From: an uncultured Prevotella sp.
Lineage (GTDB): Bacteria; Bacteroidota; Bacteroidia; Bacteroidales; Bacteroidaceae
Length of the DNA: 22,558 bases
NCBI GenBank assembly: GCA_937901345.1
Contig: CALCHM010000066.1
Span: 1 to 22,558 of the forward strand
Direction: 5' to 3'
In this document: one piece after another, positions 13,860 to 21,080 of the stretch
Numbering within the stretch: position 1 is the stretch's first letter
Layout: each line of letters opens with the position of its first letter
Translations under genes and position numbers: made by a program
Notes under the pieces: model-generated
Told to the model about the DNA's origin: nothing
The model's database searches: none
What the model saw: only the letters and a program-made list of their open reading frames with translations

Positions 13860-14717
13860 ATGAATACTAAAACACGTTTGGCAAAGGACAAGGCTGTATT
13901 GTGCATAGTCTGCATATTGGCTGCGCTCACGGCTGTGCCCCTATTTGCTATCCTGGGCGAAGTGTTGCTACGCGGATACGACCAACTCTCGTGGACATTT
14001 TTTACCGAACCGACACCCACAGCCTACAAGGCCATGAAGGCTATTGAGGCGGGCGAACCAATTCCGGGCGGCATTGCAAACGGCATTGTCGGCACACTAT
14101 TGATGCTCGGCATGGCTGTCATCGTTGCCGTTCCTGTAGGCATTCTGTGTGGTGCCTTCTTGGCAGAACATCCCAAGCATCGCTTTGCTCAGATGGTGAG
14201 TTACCTTACGGACTTATTGCAAGGCACGCCCTCGGTGATTATCGGCATAGTCATTTACATTTGGGTGGTTGTCCCGATGAAGGGATATTCCGCTATTGCG
14301 GGAAGCGTGGCACTTTTCGTCATGATGCTTCCGCTGATTATTCGCTCCACAGAAGAAACCTTAAAAATTCTTCCTGCATCATTGAAGGAGGCAGGACTGG
14401 CGTTGGGAGGTAGCAAAGCGAGGGTGATGCTAAGGGTGCAGTTGCCTGCTGCATTTGGCGGCATCTTTACGGGAGTGTTGCTTGCTAGCTCTCGCGTCAT
14501 TGGCGAAACGGCTCCGCTGCTATTCACCGCCTTGGGATGCTCGCTCATCCGCTTCTCCATCGACAAACCCATCTCGGCTGTGCCACTGCTCATCTGGGAA
14601 TTCTTCAACGACCCCAACCTTCAGGATCTGATTTGGGGCGCCTCGCTCTTCCTGCTTTTATTCGTGCTTACGCTAAACCTTACGGCAAAATATCTTGCAA
14701 AAAAATGGAATCAATAA
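13860..14717 (+). CDS. pstA: Phosphate ABC transporter permease PstA
   Basis: This 285-residue partner of PstC has about six membrane helices and the EAA loop LKEAGLALGGSKARVMLRVQ around 175-195, with GETAPLLFTALG and LIIRSTEETLK as PstA markers. The ATG at 13860 is chosen because an in-frame GTG at 13809 would add only repeat-encoded residues (SELQNLRTSKPQ). The stop overlaps pstB by 13 bases, pointing to coupled translation. Confidence 0.93.
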   Translation: MNTKTRLAKDKAVLCIVCILAALTAVPLFAILGEVLLRGYDQLSWTFFTEPTPTAYKAMKAIEAGEPIPGGIANGIVGTLLMLGMAVIVAVPVGILCGAFLAEHPKHRFAQMVSYLTDLLQGTPSVIIGIVIYIWVVVPMKGYSAIAGSVALFVMMLPLIIRSTEETLKILPASLKEAGLALGGSKARVMLRVQLPAAFGGIFTGVLLASSRVIGETAPLLFTALGCSLIRFSIDKPISAVPLLIWEFFNDPNLQDLIWGASLFLLLFVLTLNLTAKYLAKKWNQ

Positions 14718-15472
14718 CCCCTATACTTGAGTTTAAGCATACGTGTGTGGCGTATGCTCCGCAAACAATGGCGGTGAAATATGTGTCGGCAACCATTGAA
14801 CGCAACACCATTACCGCCATCATGGGTCCCTCGGGATGTGGCAAAAGTACGCTACTGCGTGCCGCCAACCTGATGCACAACCTGTATCCGAATATCCGTG
14901 TGGACGGTGAAATCCTGCTGAATGGCGCCAACATCCTCACGATGGACCCCATCGACGTGCGTCGTCGGGTGGGCATGGTTTTTCAGCGCCCGGCACCGTT
15001 TCCCACGATGAGCATTTATGACAATGTGCTCGCTGGATTTGCCTTAAATGGTATTCGACTTTCAAAACTTGAGAAAGATGAAACCGTAGAACGTTGCCTG
15101 CGCAGTGTAGCCCTGTGGGACGAGGTGAAGGACGTGTTGAACAAGAAGGGCACCTTCCTTTCGGGCGGACAACAACAGCGCTTGTGCATCGCCCGTGCCC
15201 TCGCCATGCAACCCGACATTTTACTGATGGACGAACCCACCTCAGCCCTCGACCCCATCGCCACCGCACATATCGAAGCACTGATGCAGGAATTGCAAAA
15301 GGAAGTCACCATCCTCATCGTCACCCACAACATGGGGCAAGCCATGCGCATCTCCTCTAAATCCATGTTCATGTATCTTGGCGAATTGGTAGAATATGGC
15401 GACACCGCCACCCTGTTCTCTACCCCGAAAGACGAACGCACTAAGGCCTATCTGACGGGACGCATGGGGTAG
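14705..15472 (+). CDS. pstB: Phosphate ABC transporter ATP-binding protein
   Basis: The 255-residue ATPase powers PstCA. Walker A is GPSGCGKST (41-49), the Q-loop is VFQRPAPFP (92-100), the signature is LSGGQQQR (152-159), Walker B is ILLMDEP (172-178), and the H-loop is VTHN (206-209). The ATG at 14705 overlaps pstA by 13 bases; upstream in-frame codons are only pstA read out of frame. No phoU follows: after pstB come 230 bases of non-coding sequence and the DUF559 element, so PhoU is either elsewhere or displaced. Confidence 0.96.
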   Translation: MESITPILEFKHTCVAYAPQTMAVKYVSATIERNTITAIMGPSGCGKSTLLRAANLMHNLYPNIRVDGEILLNGANILTMDPIDVRRRVGMVFQRPAPFPTMSIYDNVLAGFALNGIRLSKLEKDETVERCLRSVALWDEVKDVLNKKGTFLSGGQQQRLCIARALAMQPDILLMDEPTSALDPIATAHIEALMQELQKEVTILIVTHNMGQAMRISSKSMFMYLGELVEYGDTATLFSTPKDERTKAYLTGRMG

Positions 15473-15612
15473 GCATGTCCACCCTGAAACAAAAGCATCT
15501 AATTTCGGGTGAACACAATGGGAGGGGAATGGATTCGCATGCTGACGTTTGACATGCATGCCCATTCTTAACGCTAAATCCCCTCTCGCATCCTGAAAAG
15601 TTTGCGGGAAGG
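15473..15612. other. Gene-free stretch after the pst operon
   Basis: No gene is seen. A weak hairpin (CACCCTGAAA 15480-15489 with TTTCGGGTG 15503-15511, one bulge) could end the pst transcript. A long-range pair GAGGGGA / TCCCCTC and repeated GCATGC words around 15538-15570 are also present, without a known role. Confidence 0.35.
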
Positions 15613-15706
15613 GATTTGGAAATCATGTGGGGGCAACACCGTTAGCACGGCCAGATTTGGAAAAAATATGGGGCTATGCAGAGCGCATAGGCTGATTTGA
15701 AAATAA
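15613..15706. repeat. 40/41-bp tandem repeat with a different hairpin in each unit
   Basis: Units start with GATTTGGAAA at 15613 and 15654 and with GATTTGAAAA at 15694 (partial). Each full unit continues ATnTGGGG and then a hairpin before GGC: CCGT-TAGC-ACGG in the first, CTATGC-AGAGC-GCATAG in the second. The array abuts the left end of the DUF559 element at 15707. Confidence 0.7.
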
Positions 15707-15755
15707 GGCAATAATATAGGAGTTACTTACGTGACCTTTGGTTTACCCTCTACTA

Positions 15756-15916
15756 CAGACCCCTCCGCCCTTTGGGCACCTCCCCTAACTTCGGGGAGGA
15801 TTTTGGGATACTTCCATCGCTTGTTATTTTCAATCGGAAACTTGAACGAGGAGACTAACTCAAAATGTCCCCCAAAGTTAGGGGGGGACGAGCAACTTTG
15901 TTGCGGAGGGGGGCTG
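15756..15916 (+). repeat. 161-bp multi-hairpin module, copy B
   Basis: Outer arms CAGACCCCTCCGC and GCGGAGGGGGGCTG close a unit with four inner hairpins: GCCC-TTT-GGGC, CTCCCC/GGGGAG, GTCCCCC/GGGGGAC and GCAAC-TTT-GTTGC. The same order is found at 16552-16711; at 7828-7988 it is reversed. Confidence 0.85.
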
Positions 15917-15951
15917 TGATATAAAATTGTTGAACGAAAAAAATTAAAACT

Positions 15952-16341
15952 ATGCATCATCGAACACATAATCAGCCCGCACAAACGGAGAAACGTAAGT
16001 ATTTGCGTTCCCACGGTACGAGTGCAGAAGCCGTAATGTGGATGATTCTAAAGGCGAGACAAATTGGTGGGGTTAAGTTTCGTCGTTAATTTAGTCTAGG
16101 TCCCTATGTGCTGGATTTTTATGCTCCTGAAATCAAACTTTGCATAGAACTTGACGGCGCACATCATTTTACACATGATGGAATCGTTAATGACGATGTG
16201 CGCAGTGAGTATCTCATTAAGGTGCATGGTATCTATGTGCTTCGCTTTGAAAATGACCTCTTATTTAAGTATCCGGAGGGAGTTATTGCTTCTATACGTA
16301 ATATTGTTGAAGAACGAAAACGTTTGTTCTCAGGAAATTAA
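15952..16341 (+). pseudogene. DUF559-domain (Vsr-like) endonuclease with one in-frame stop
   Basis: The frame from ATG 15952 encodes 129 residues apart from a TAA at codon 46 (16087-16089). The DUF559 pattern is intact on both sides: LRSHGTSAEAVMWMILKARQIGGVKFRR before the stop, and FSLGPYVLDFYAPEIKLCIELDGAHH, YVLRFENDLLFKYPEGVIASI after it. DUF559 proteins are small PD-(D/E)XK nucleases related to very-short-patch-repair endonucleases; the DF, E and LDG residues expected at the active site are present. Relatives commonly have Gln after FRR, so one C-to-T change of CAA explains the stop, and the inactivation looks recent. A second ATG at 16108 could start the C-terminal 77 residues. Hairpin modules flank it. 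Confidence 0.85.
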
Positions 16342-16362
16342 GAATGAAGTTTAATAGTTACG

Positions 16363-16464
16363 CTTCCTCCGCCCTTTGGGCACCATTGGAATTATGGAGC
16401 GGAGGAAGTATCTAAAAATCTCCCCCGAAGTTAGGGGGAGTACCGCTTGCGGGGAGGGGGTCTG
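16363..16464. repeat. Shortened hairpin module, copy D
   Basis: It begins CTTCCTCCGCCCTTTGGGC and ends GAGGGGGTCTG like the full modules, but the middle is rearranged. CTTCCTCCGC and GCGGAGGAAG (16363 onward) form a closed 10-bp stem, followed by CTCCCCC/GGGGGAG and CCGC/GCGG hairpins. The C-run and G-run are one base longer than at 15756, keeping the pairing. Confidence 0.75.
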
Positions 16465-16551
16465 TTATTACGGAGTAGTTGCTTTGAATGAATTCCGCGG
16501 AGTTAAAGGGTATTACGGATTCAAATGATTTTACATAGTCTAGCGATTTTA

Positions 16552-16711
16552 CAGACCCCTCCGCCCTTTGGGCACCTCCCCTAACTTCGGGGAGGATTTT
16601 GGATTACTTCTATTCGCTTGTATTCCTAATCAGAAACTTAAACGAGACGACCTAACTAAAAATGTCCCCCAAAGTTAGGGGGACGAGCAACTTCGTTGCG
16701 GAGGGGGTCTG
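16552..16711 (+). repeat. 160-bp multi-hairpin module, copy C
   Basis: Outer arms CAGACCCCTCCGC and GCGGAGGGGGTCTG pair almost perfectly. The inner hairpins match copy B, with loop changes only (GCAAC-TTC-GTTGC instead of GCAAC-TTT-GTTGC). It lies just inside the right end of the larger element. Confidence 0.85.
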
Positions 16712-16767
16712 TGAAAATTCCTATAAAAACTATTATATTATTACCTAATTTAGAACTATAGAAAACA

Positions 16768-17382
16768 ATGGAGAAAAAAGATTTTAGTGTATTGGAGCAG
16801 AACTTGGTTGCGCTGGGCTACAGCGTGCGGTGTTTTGACACGGCGGCGGAGGCGGCGGACTATCTAGACGGTCAAATCGATGAGCAGACGGTGGGGTTTG
16901 CGGGGTCGATGACATTGGAAAAGATGGGACTTTACGAACGGCTCAGTGCGCACAACGAGGTACATTGGCACCAGCGGATTCCGGAAGGGATGACGAGTAA
17001 GGAGGTGCGCTTGCAGGCCAATGCGGCGCCTATCTATATCACCTCGGTGAACGGCATTGCCGAGAGTGGCGAAATTGTGAATATCGATGCGAACTGCAAC
17101 CGTGTGGCGTCGATATTCTACGGTCACGAGAAGGTGTACTTCGTGATTGGCGAAAACAAGATTGCGAAGGACTACGACAGCGCCTTGTATCGCGCAAGGA
17201 ATATCGCCGCCCCGCTGAATGCGCGCCGCTTAGGGGTGAAAACGCCCTGTGCCGTAAAGGCCGACCGCTGCTACAACTGCAACAGTCCCGAGCGCATTTG
17301 CCGCGGGCTTTCCGTGTTATGGTGCAAACCGATGACGGGCGAGTTCGAGGTGATTCTCGTGCATGAGGATTTGGGGTATTGA
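16768..17382 (+). CDS. LUD-domain (LutC/YkgG-like) protein
   Basis: The 204-residue protein fits the LUD family (lactate-utilisation proteins, formerly DUF162). Markers are VGFAGSMTLEKMGL (42-55), PIYITSVNGIAESGEIVNID (88-107), VYFVIGENKI (123-132) and a C-terminal cysteine set Cys161, Cys168, Cys171 and Cys178 (CYNCNSPERIC) that may bind metal or an iron-sulfur centre. LutC-type proteins take part in L-lactate oxidation complexes, but stand-alone LUD proteins of this size are of unknown role, and no lutA or lutB is nearby. The DUF559 element ends 22 bases before its start, so its native promoter may have been displaced. Confidence 0.8.
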   Translation: MEKKDFSVLEQNLVALGYSVRCFDTAAEAADYLDGQIDEQTVGFAGSMTLEKMGLYERLSAHNEVHWHQRIPEGMTSKEVRLQANAAPIYITSVNGIAESGEIVNIDANCNRVASIFYGHEKVYFVIGENKIAKDYDSALYRARNIAAPLNARRLGVKTPCAVKADRCYNCNSPERICRGLSVLWCKPMTGEFEVILVHEDLGY

Positions 17383-17415
17383 CAGAGCGAAAGGCGGCGG
17401 TGCAATATGAGTAAT

Positions 17416-17596
17416 GACGCTGAAAGCGTCGCCGCTCGGTAACTTTAAGAGTTTCACTCACTGAACGATGCTGAGGGCGTCACCGCTCGGTAATTTTAAG
17501 AATTTCACTCGCTGAATGACGCTGAAGGCGTCGCCGCTCGGTAATTTAAAAAATTTCACTCGCTAAACGACGCTGAAGGCGTCGCCGCTCGGTAAC
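17416..17596. repeat. 51-bp tandem repeat array, 3.5 units
   Basis: Units start at 17416, 17467, 17518 and 17569 (last partial), exactly 51 bases apart. Each has the hairpin GACGC-TGAAG-GCGTC, then GCCGCTCGGTAA and TTTCACTCGCTGAA. The last unit is also the start of the long inverted repeat at 17569-17796. Confidence 0.92.
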
Positions 17597-17796
17597 CGGG
17601 CGGTTTGAGCGTAGCGAATACCCCCGGATGGGTATCAGAGAGTAGTCGCACTCTGGAGGGGTGCCCCAACACCCGGCATACCTTGTTGCTCGTAGTTGGG
17701 GCACCCCCTCCAGGGTGCGACTCTCTTGTTATGGTTGCCGGGGGTGCGCTTGCAGCGTACCCCGCGGCAATACTGAGCGGAGACACCTTCGGCGTC
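17569..17796. repeat. Long inverted repeat, two 102-base arms with a 24-base loop
   Basis: The left arm 17569-17670 pairs with the right arm 17695-17796. The inner 30 or so bases are nearly perfect (GAGAGT...GCCCCAAC at 17638-17670 with GTTGGGGC...ACTCTC at 17695-17725). The middle (CCCCCGG near 17620-17627 with CCGGGGG near 17736-17742) and outer parts (GACGCTGAAGGCGTC with its partner GACACCTTCGGCGTC) are looser. It sits between the convergent LUD and membrane-protein genes, where a hairpin this long would block transcription from both sides. Confidence 0.85.
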
Positions 17797-17878
17797 TTGA
17801 CCATCCGGATTTAGGAGATTTTCAATATCAAATACATCTGTCGCTCCGACATGCTTACAATTGCTGCTTCTTGACTGT
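17797..17878. other. Gene-free remainder of the convergent intergenic region
   Basis: CCATCCGGAT (17811-17816 region) matches CCGGATGG near 17625 in inverted form, extending the inverted structure slightly. Nothing else is seen here; the 496-base gap from 17383 holds only repeats. Confidence 0.4.
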
Positions 17879-18487
17879 TCATGCCTGCTCCTCCAACTCC
17901 TCTATCTGCATCAGAATTTCGTCGGTGGTGCGGAGCGTCTTGTTGAATTGGTAGATGCCTATGACGCTGCCGATAAGTAGTCCGATGGCGGCAAAGATGA
18001 GTACGAGTTCGAGCATTTCGCCCTTGTAAACTTGCATATTTTCATAGACAAACCATGGAATGAAAACCATCAAGAAGGGGATGCCGATACAATAGGTCCA
18101 CCTGCGTGTGAGGCGTTGGAATTGCAGTGTTGCCTTGCGGGCTTCGATGAGGTTCACTTTAGCAAAATCTCGGGTGTGGAACTCGCGATACATATAATAA
18201 TCATAGACAAGGGCGAGCGCCATGAAGGCAATGGAGAAGGCACGGAAGTACATGGAGTGCGGAGTGATGTTGGGCAAAATCCAGATGAAGAAGGGTATCA
18301 TGATGATGCAGACGAGGCTTTCGATAATGATGTTTCTGCGCAGCGTGGTGGCTTTCTCCTTCATGGAGCGGCGAATGAGGCGTTCGTTGACAATCGTTTC
18401 GCGTTCCAACTTCTTGGTGAGCAGTTCGAGTTGTGCTTTCATTTCCTGCAATTCCTTAGAGTCAATCGTGTTATTCATAACGGGCAT
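17879..18487 (-). CDS. Four-helix membrane protein downstream of an ECF sigma factor
   Basis: The 202-residue protein has an N-terminal coiled-coil-like helix (about 8-45, LQEMKAQLELLTKKLERE), then four hydrophobic segments at about 53-71, 82-98, 132-148 and 159-178, and an acidic tail (MQIEELEEQA). It matches no functional family I recognise. It begins 5 bases after the sigma-factor stop (or 14 if the second Met at 18478 is used), so the two are surely co-transcribed. By position it could be a membrane modulator of that sigma factor, but it does not look like a FecR-type anti-sigma factor. Confidence 0.75.
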   Translation of the reverse strand: MPVMNNTIDSKELQEMKAQLELLTKKLERETIVNERLIRRSMKEKATTLRRNIIIESLVCIIMIPFFIWILPNITPHSMYFRAFSIAFMALALVYDYYMYREFHTRDFAKVNLIEARKATLQFQRLTRRWTYCIGIPFLMVFIPWFVYENMQVYKGEMLELVLIFAAIGLLIGSVIGIYQFNKTLRTTDEILMQIEELEEQA

Positions 18488-18492
18488 AGGGT

Positions 18493-18972
18493 TTAGTGGT
18501 TAGACATTTTTTTGAGTTCTTCCTTGATGCGGAAGAGGCGCACGGAGACGTTTTTCACCGTGATGCCCACGATGGCGGCAATCTCGTCGTAGGGCATGCC
18601 TTCGAGCCACAGCAGCACGATGGCGCGGTCGAAGGGTTTGAGTTGGTGGATGCGGTGGTAGAGCATTTGGATTTGTCGGGTGTCTTCATCGCGGTCGTTG
18701 AAGAGGTCGATGCCCATTTCCAGGGGGATGCTCGCTGCGTGCTTCTTCTTGCGTTCCTGCGAGATGCACGTGTTAAAACTCACGCGCCAAATCCATGTTG
18801 CGAGTTGGCTGTCGCCTCGGAAGTCCTGAAACCCTCGCCACAGGTTGATGAGCACTTCCTGAAAAAGGTCGTTCACCTCATCGGAGTCCTTCGAGAACAT
18901 GAAGCACACCGTGAAGATGCAGCTTTTGTGCTTGCGCACCATTTGTTCAAATTCTTGTTCCAATGTTTTCAT
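18493..18972 (-). CDS. ECF-family RNA polymerase sigma factor
   Basis: The 159-residue protein has sigma region 2 (about 10-75: FMFSKDSDEVNDLFQEVLINLW, then TWIWRVSFNTCIS) and region 4 (about 105-155: LKPFDRAIVLLWLEGMPYDEIA, NVSVRLFRIKEEL), with no region 1.1 or 3. It would direct RNA polymerase to a small set of genes. The start MKTLEQEF at 18972 is preferred: a -7 element at 19028-19035 would leave almost no leader for the longer alternatives at 19017 or 19008. The partner membrane-protein gene follows within 5 bases. Confidence 0.88.
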   Translation of the reverse strand: MKTLEQEFEQMVRKHKSCIFTVCFMFSKDSDEVNDLFQEVLINLWRGFQDFRGDSQLATWIWRVSFNTCISQERKKKHAASIPLEMGIDLFNDRDEDTRQIQMLYHRIHQLKPFDRAIVLLWLEGMPYDEIAAIVGITVKNVSVRLFRIKEELKKMSNH

Positions 18973-19027
18973 TGTTTCATACGTGTTAGAAAATTGTTTC
19001 TTGCCCATTAGACGCATGTTGTGGGGG

Positions 19028-19035
19028 CAAAACTA
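19028..19035 (-). promoter_or_regulatory. -7 element of the sigma factor operon
   Basis: The minus strand reads TAGTTTTG, an exact TAnnTTTG match. Transcription would start near 19021, favouring the sigma-factor start at 18972. No TTTG is found at the -33 distance. Confidence 0.5.
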
Positions 19036-19129
19036 CAATATTTCAGGATTTTTTTATTTAATTTGCGCAGCGAGATTGGAATTTTGCCATGCTCATGAAG
19101 TTTAACCACATTATTCAATTCAAATAGTT

Positions 19130-20953
19130 ATGAAGAAGTTTTTGCTTTCTTTGCTCGCTTGCTGCGCAGGTAGTTTTGCCACAGCCAGCGCGGAGCAACC
19201 GCCCATTATGGGTTGGAGTTCGTGGAACACGTATGGTTTCCAAATCAATGATTCGCTTGTTCGCACACAGGCGGATGCGATGGTCAACCTCGGCTTCTTT
19301 GAAAAGGGGTATAAGTACATCAACATCGACGACGGATTCTTCGGCGGACGCGATAAGGACGGGCATTTGCTCATTCACCCCACGCGTTTCCCCAACGGGT
19401 TGCGCCCCTTGGTGGACTACATCCACGGCATGGGTTTGAAGGCGGGTATTTACTCGGATGCGGGCAGAAACACGTGTGCTTCGTTCTGGGGTCAGCCCAA
19501 GGATACCATCGGCATTGGCGTAGGTCTTTACGGCCACGATGCTGAGGACATGGCGCTCTACTTCGACGAACTGGACTTCGACTTCATCAAGGTGGACTAT
19601 TGCGGAGCCGATGCCGGCAACAATGCTGAAGGACTCGACCTCGACGAAGAACAGCGCTACAAAGAAATTGCTGCAGCCATTAACGGCGTGAACAAGAAGG
19701 ACCTGAACTGGAACATCTGCCGCTGGGCATTCCCCGGAACGTGGGTGTGCGACCTCGTGGACTCTTGGCGCACTACTGAAGATATTTACCTCGGTTGGGA
19801 ATCCATCAAGAGCATCATCAATCAGAGCCTTTACCTTTCAGCCTACACCACGTATGGTCACTACAACGACATGGACATGCTCGAAGTGGGGCGCGGACTG
19901 ACGGAGGAAGAAGACAAGACGCACTTCGGCATGTGGTGCATCATGTCGTCGCCCCTGCTCATCGGTTGCGACCTCCACGACATCAAGGGTAATGCCCTCG
20001 AACTCATGCAGAATGAAGAACTCATTGCGCTCAACCAGAACGAACTCGGTCTTCAGGCTTACGTGGTGGAAAAGGAAAATGATTGCTACATCCTCGTGAA
20101 GGACGTTGAAGAACTCTATGGTAAGAAGCGTGCCATCGCCGTTTACAATCCCTCGAACGCAACGAAGACGGTGAGCGTCAACTTCTCTATGCTCGACCTC
20201 GCGGGCGAAGTGAAGGCACGCGACCTCTTCGAACGCACAGACGTGGGCACCTTCAATGGCGAAATGTCGGTAACCGTTCCTGCTCATGGCACACGTATCT
20301 ACACGCTCGAAGCCGCAGAACGCCTCGAACGCACCGTTTACGAAGCCGAAACGGCGTGGCTCACGGAATATCAGGAACTTTGGAACAACGAATCGCGCGG
20401 CACAGCCATCTACACCGAAAAAGCAGGTGCATCGGGTGGCGCAATCGTAGGTTGGTTGGGCAACCGCGCAAGCAACGATCTCCAGTGGCGCACCGTGCAG
20501 AGCGAAACCGGCGGTTTGTATAAGATGACCCTCTCCTTCATCACGGGCGAAAGTCGCAACATCAAGATTAGCGTGAACGGCGGCGAACCCATTTCAACTT
20601 CCATCAACGGAGGTAACTGGAGCAACATCGCCCAGCAGGAATTTGAAATCACCCTCAACCCTGGCAACAACATCGTGCGCCTCTACTCCGACTCCGGCTG
20701 GATGGCCGACATCGACTGCATGACCCTCCAGTTGCTCGAACCCACAAGCATCCAAACTCCCACCGGCGCGAATGCACTTCAAGTGGAAGTTGAAAACGGA
20801 AAAATCATTGTCACCACCACCACCGCCAGTGAAGTCAACATCGTCGATATGGCAGGCAAGCGCGTGTGGAACAACACCATCAACGGCAAACATACCATCA
20901 CTTTACCCGCAGGTACTTACTTGGTAAATAACAAGAAAGTGTTGGTGAAGTAA
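19130..20953 (+). CDS. Secreted GH27 alpha-galactosidase with carbohydrate-binding and C-terminal sorting-like domains
   Basis: The 607-residue enzyme starts with a signal peptide cleaved near ASA-EQ (21). The GH27 barrel runs to about 290: PPIMGWSSWNTYG (24-36), YINIDDGFF (63-71), GIYSDAG (106-112), nucleophile Asp156 in FIKVDYCG, acid/base Asp218 in WRTTEDI, and GHYNDMDML (243-251). A beta-sandwich C-domain follows to about 395, a CBM6/35-like module at about 402-536 (TVYEAETAW, IKISVNGG, NIVRLYSDSGWMADIDCMTL), and a 60-residue tail ending in GTYLVNNKKVLVK, like type IX secretion or surface-sorting tails. It should release terminal alpha-galactose (or related residues) outside the cytoplasm. 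It stands alone, with a strong terminator after it and no SusCD pair beside it. Confidence 0.92.
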   Translation: MKKFLLSLLACCAGSFATASAEQPPIMGWSSWNTYGFQINDSLVRTQADAMVNLGFFEKGYKYINIDDGFFGGRDKDGHLLIHPTRFPNGLRPLVDYIHGMGLKAGIYSDAGRNTCASFWGQPKDTIGIGVGLYGHDAEDMALYFDELDFDFIKVDYCGADAGNNAEGLDLDEEQRYKEIAAAINGVNKKDLNWNICRWAFPGTWVCDLVDSWRTTEDIYLGWESIKSIINQSLYLSAYTTYGHYNDMDMLEVGRGLTEEEDKTHFGMWCIMSSPLLIGCDLHDIKGNALELMQNEELIALNQNELGLQAYVVEKENDCYILVKDVEELYGKKRAIAVYNPSNATKTVSVNFSMLDLAGEVKARDLFERTDVGTFNGEMSVTVPAHGTRIYTLEAAERLERTVYEAETAWLTEYQELWNNESRGTAIYTEKAGASGGAIVGWLGNRASNDLQWRTVQSETGGLYKMTLSFITGESRNIKISVNGGEPISTSINGGNWSNIAQQEFEITLNPGNNIVRLYSDSGWMADIDCMTLQLLEPTSIQTPTGANALQVEVENGKIIVTTTTASEVNIVDMAGKRVWNNTINGKHTITLPAGTYLVNNKKVLVK

Positions 20954-20964
20954 GACTAACAATC

Positions 20965-20996
20965 AGAGGAGAAGGGGCCCTTCTCCTCTTTTTTTT
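20965..20996 (+). terminator. Intrinsic terminator of the GH27 gene
   Basis: AGAGGAGAAGGG (20965-20976) and its exact complement (20978-20989) form a 12-bp stem followed by seven T residues, ending 43 bases after the stop. Confidence 0.95.
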
Positions 20997-21043
20997 GCAA
21001 CTGCTATATTATTGCCATATTTCATAAATAACGAGAGGAATAT

Positions 21044-21074
21044 TTTGTTAATCTTCCTTTAATCAATAACTTTG
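21044..21074 (+). promoter_or_regulatory. Promoter of the GIY-YIG gene
   Basis: TTTG (21044-21047), a 19-base spacer and TAACTTTG (21067-21074) match the Bacteroidetes promoter pattern fully. Transcription would start near 21081, giving a leader of about 170 bases. Confidence 0.75.
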
Positions 21075-21080
21075 CCTTGG

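Larger units (their letters stand above)
15707..16745. mobile_element. DUF559-carrying element with terminal inverted repeats
   Basis: The left end GGCAATAATATAG (15707-15719) and right end (16733-16745, complement GGTAATAATATAA) are inverted repeats matching at 11 of 13 positions, the same family as the ends of the small element at 7774-8018. The first 37 bases are identical to that element. Inside are a 161-bp hairpin module (15756-15916), a DUF559 nuclease reading frame (15952-16341), a shortened module (16363-16464) and another 160-bp module (16552-16711). No transposase is encoded. No clear target duplication is seen (GAAAATAA on the left, TAATTTAG on the right), so the outer limits or history are less certain than for the small copy. 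The right end lies 22 bases before the LUD gene. Confidence 0.65.

Noticed and set aside
14537..14704. Longer N-terminus for PstB starting at 14537
   Set aside because: The extra 56 residues are pstA read out of frame; PstB homology starts at MESITPI (14705).
16087..16089. Programmed read-through or recoding at the DUF559 TAA
   Set aside because: No recoding signal is evident, and a single CAA-to-TAA change is a simpler explanation.
15699..16753. Target-site duplication around the larger DUF559 element
   Set aside because: The eight bases outside each end (GAAAATAA and TAATTTAG) do not match; a shared TAA is too short to count.
18496..19011. 171-codon plus-strand frame
   Set aside because: It is the exact complement of the ECF sigma factor gene, with histidine/valine-rich composition typical of an antisense shadow.
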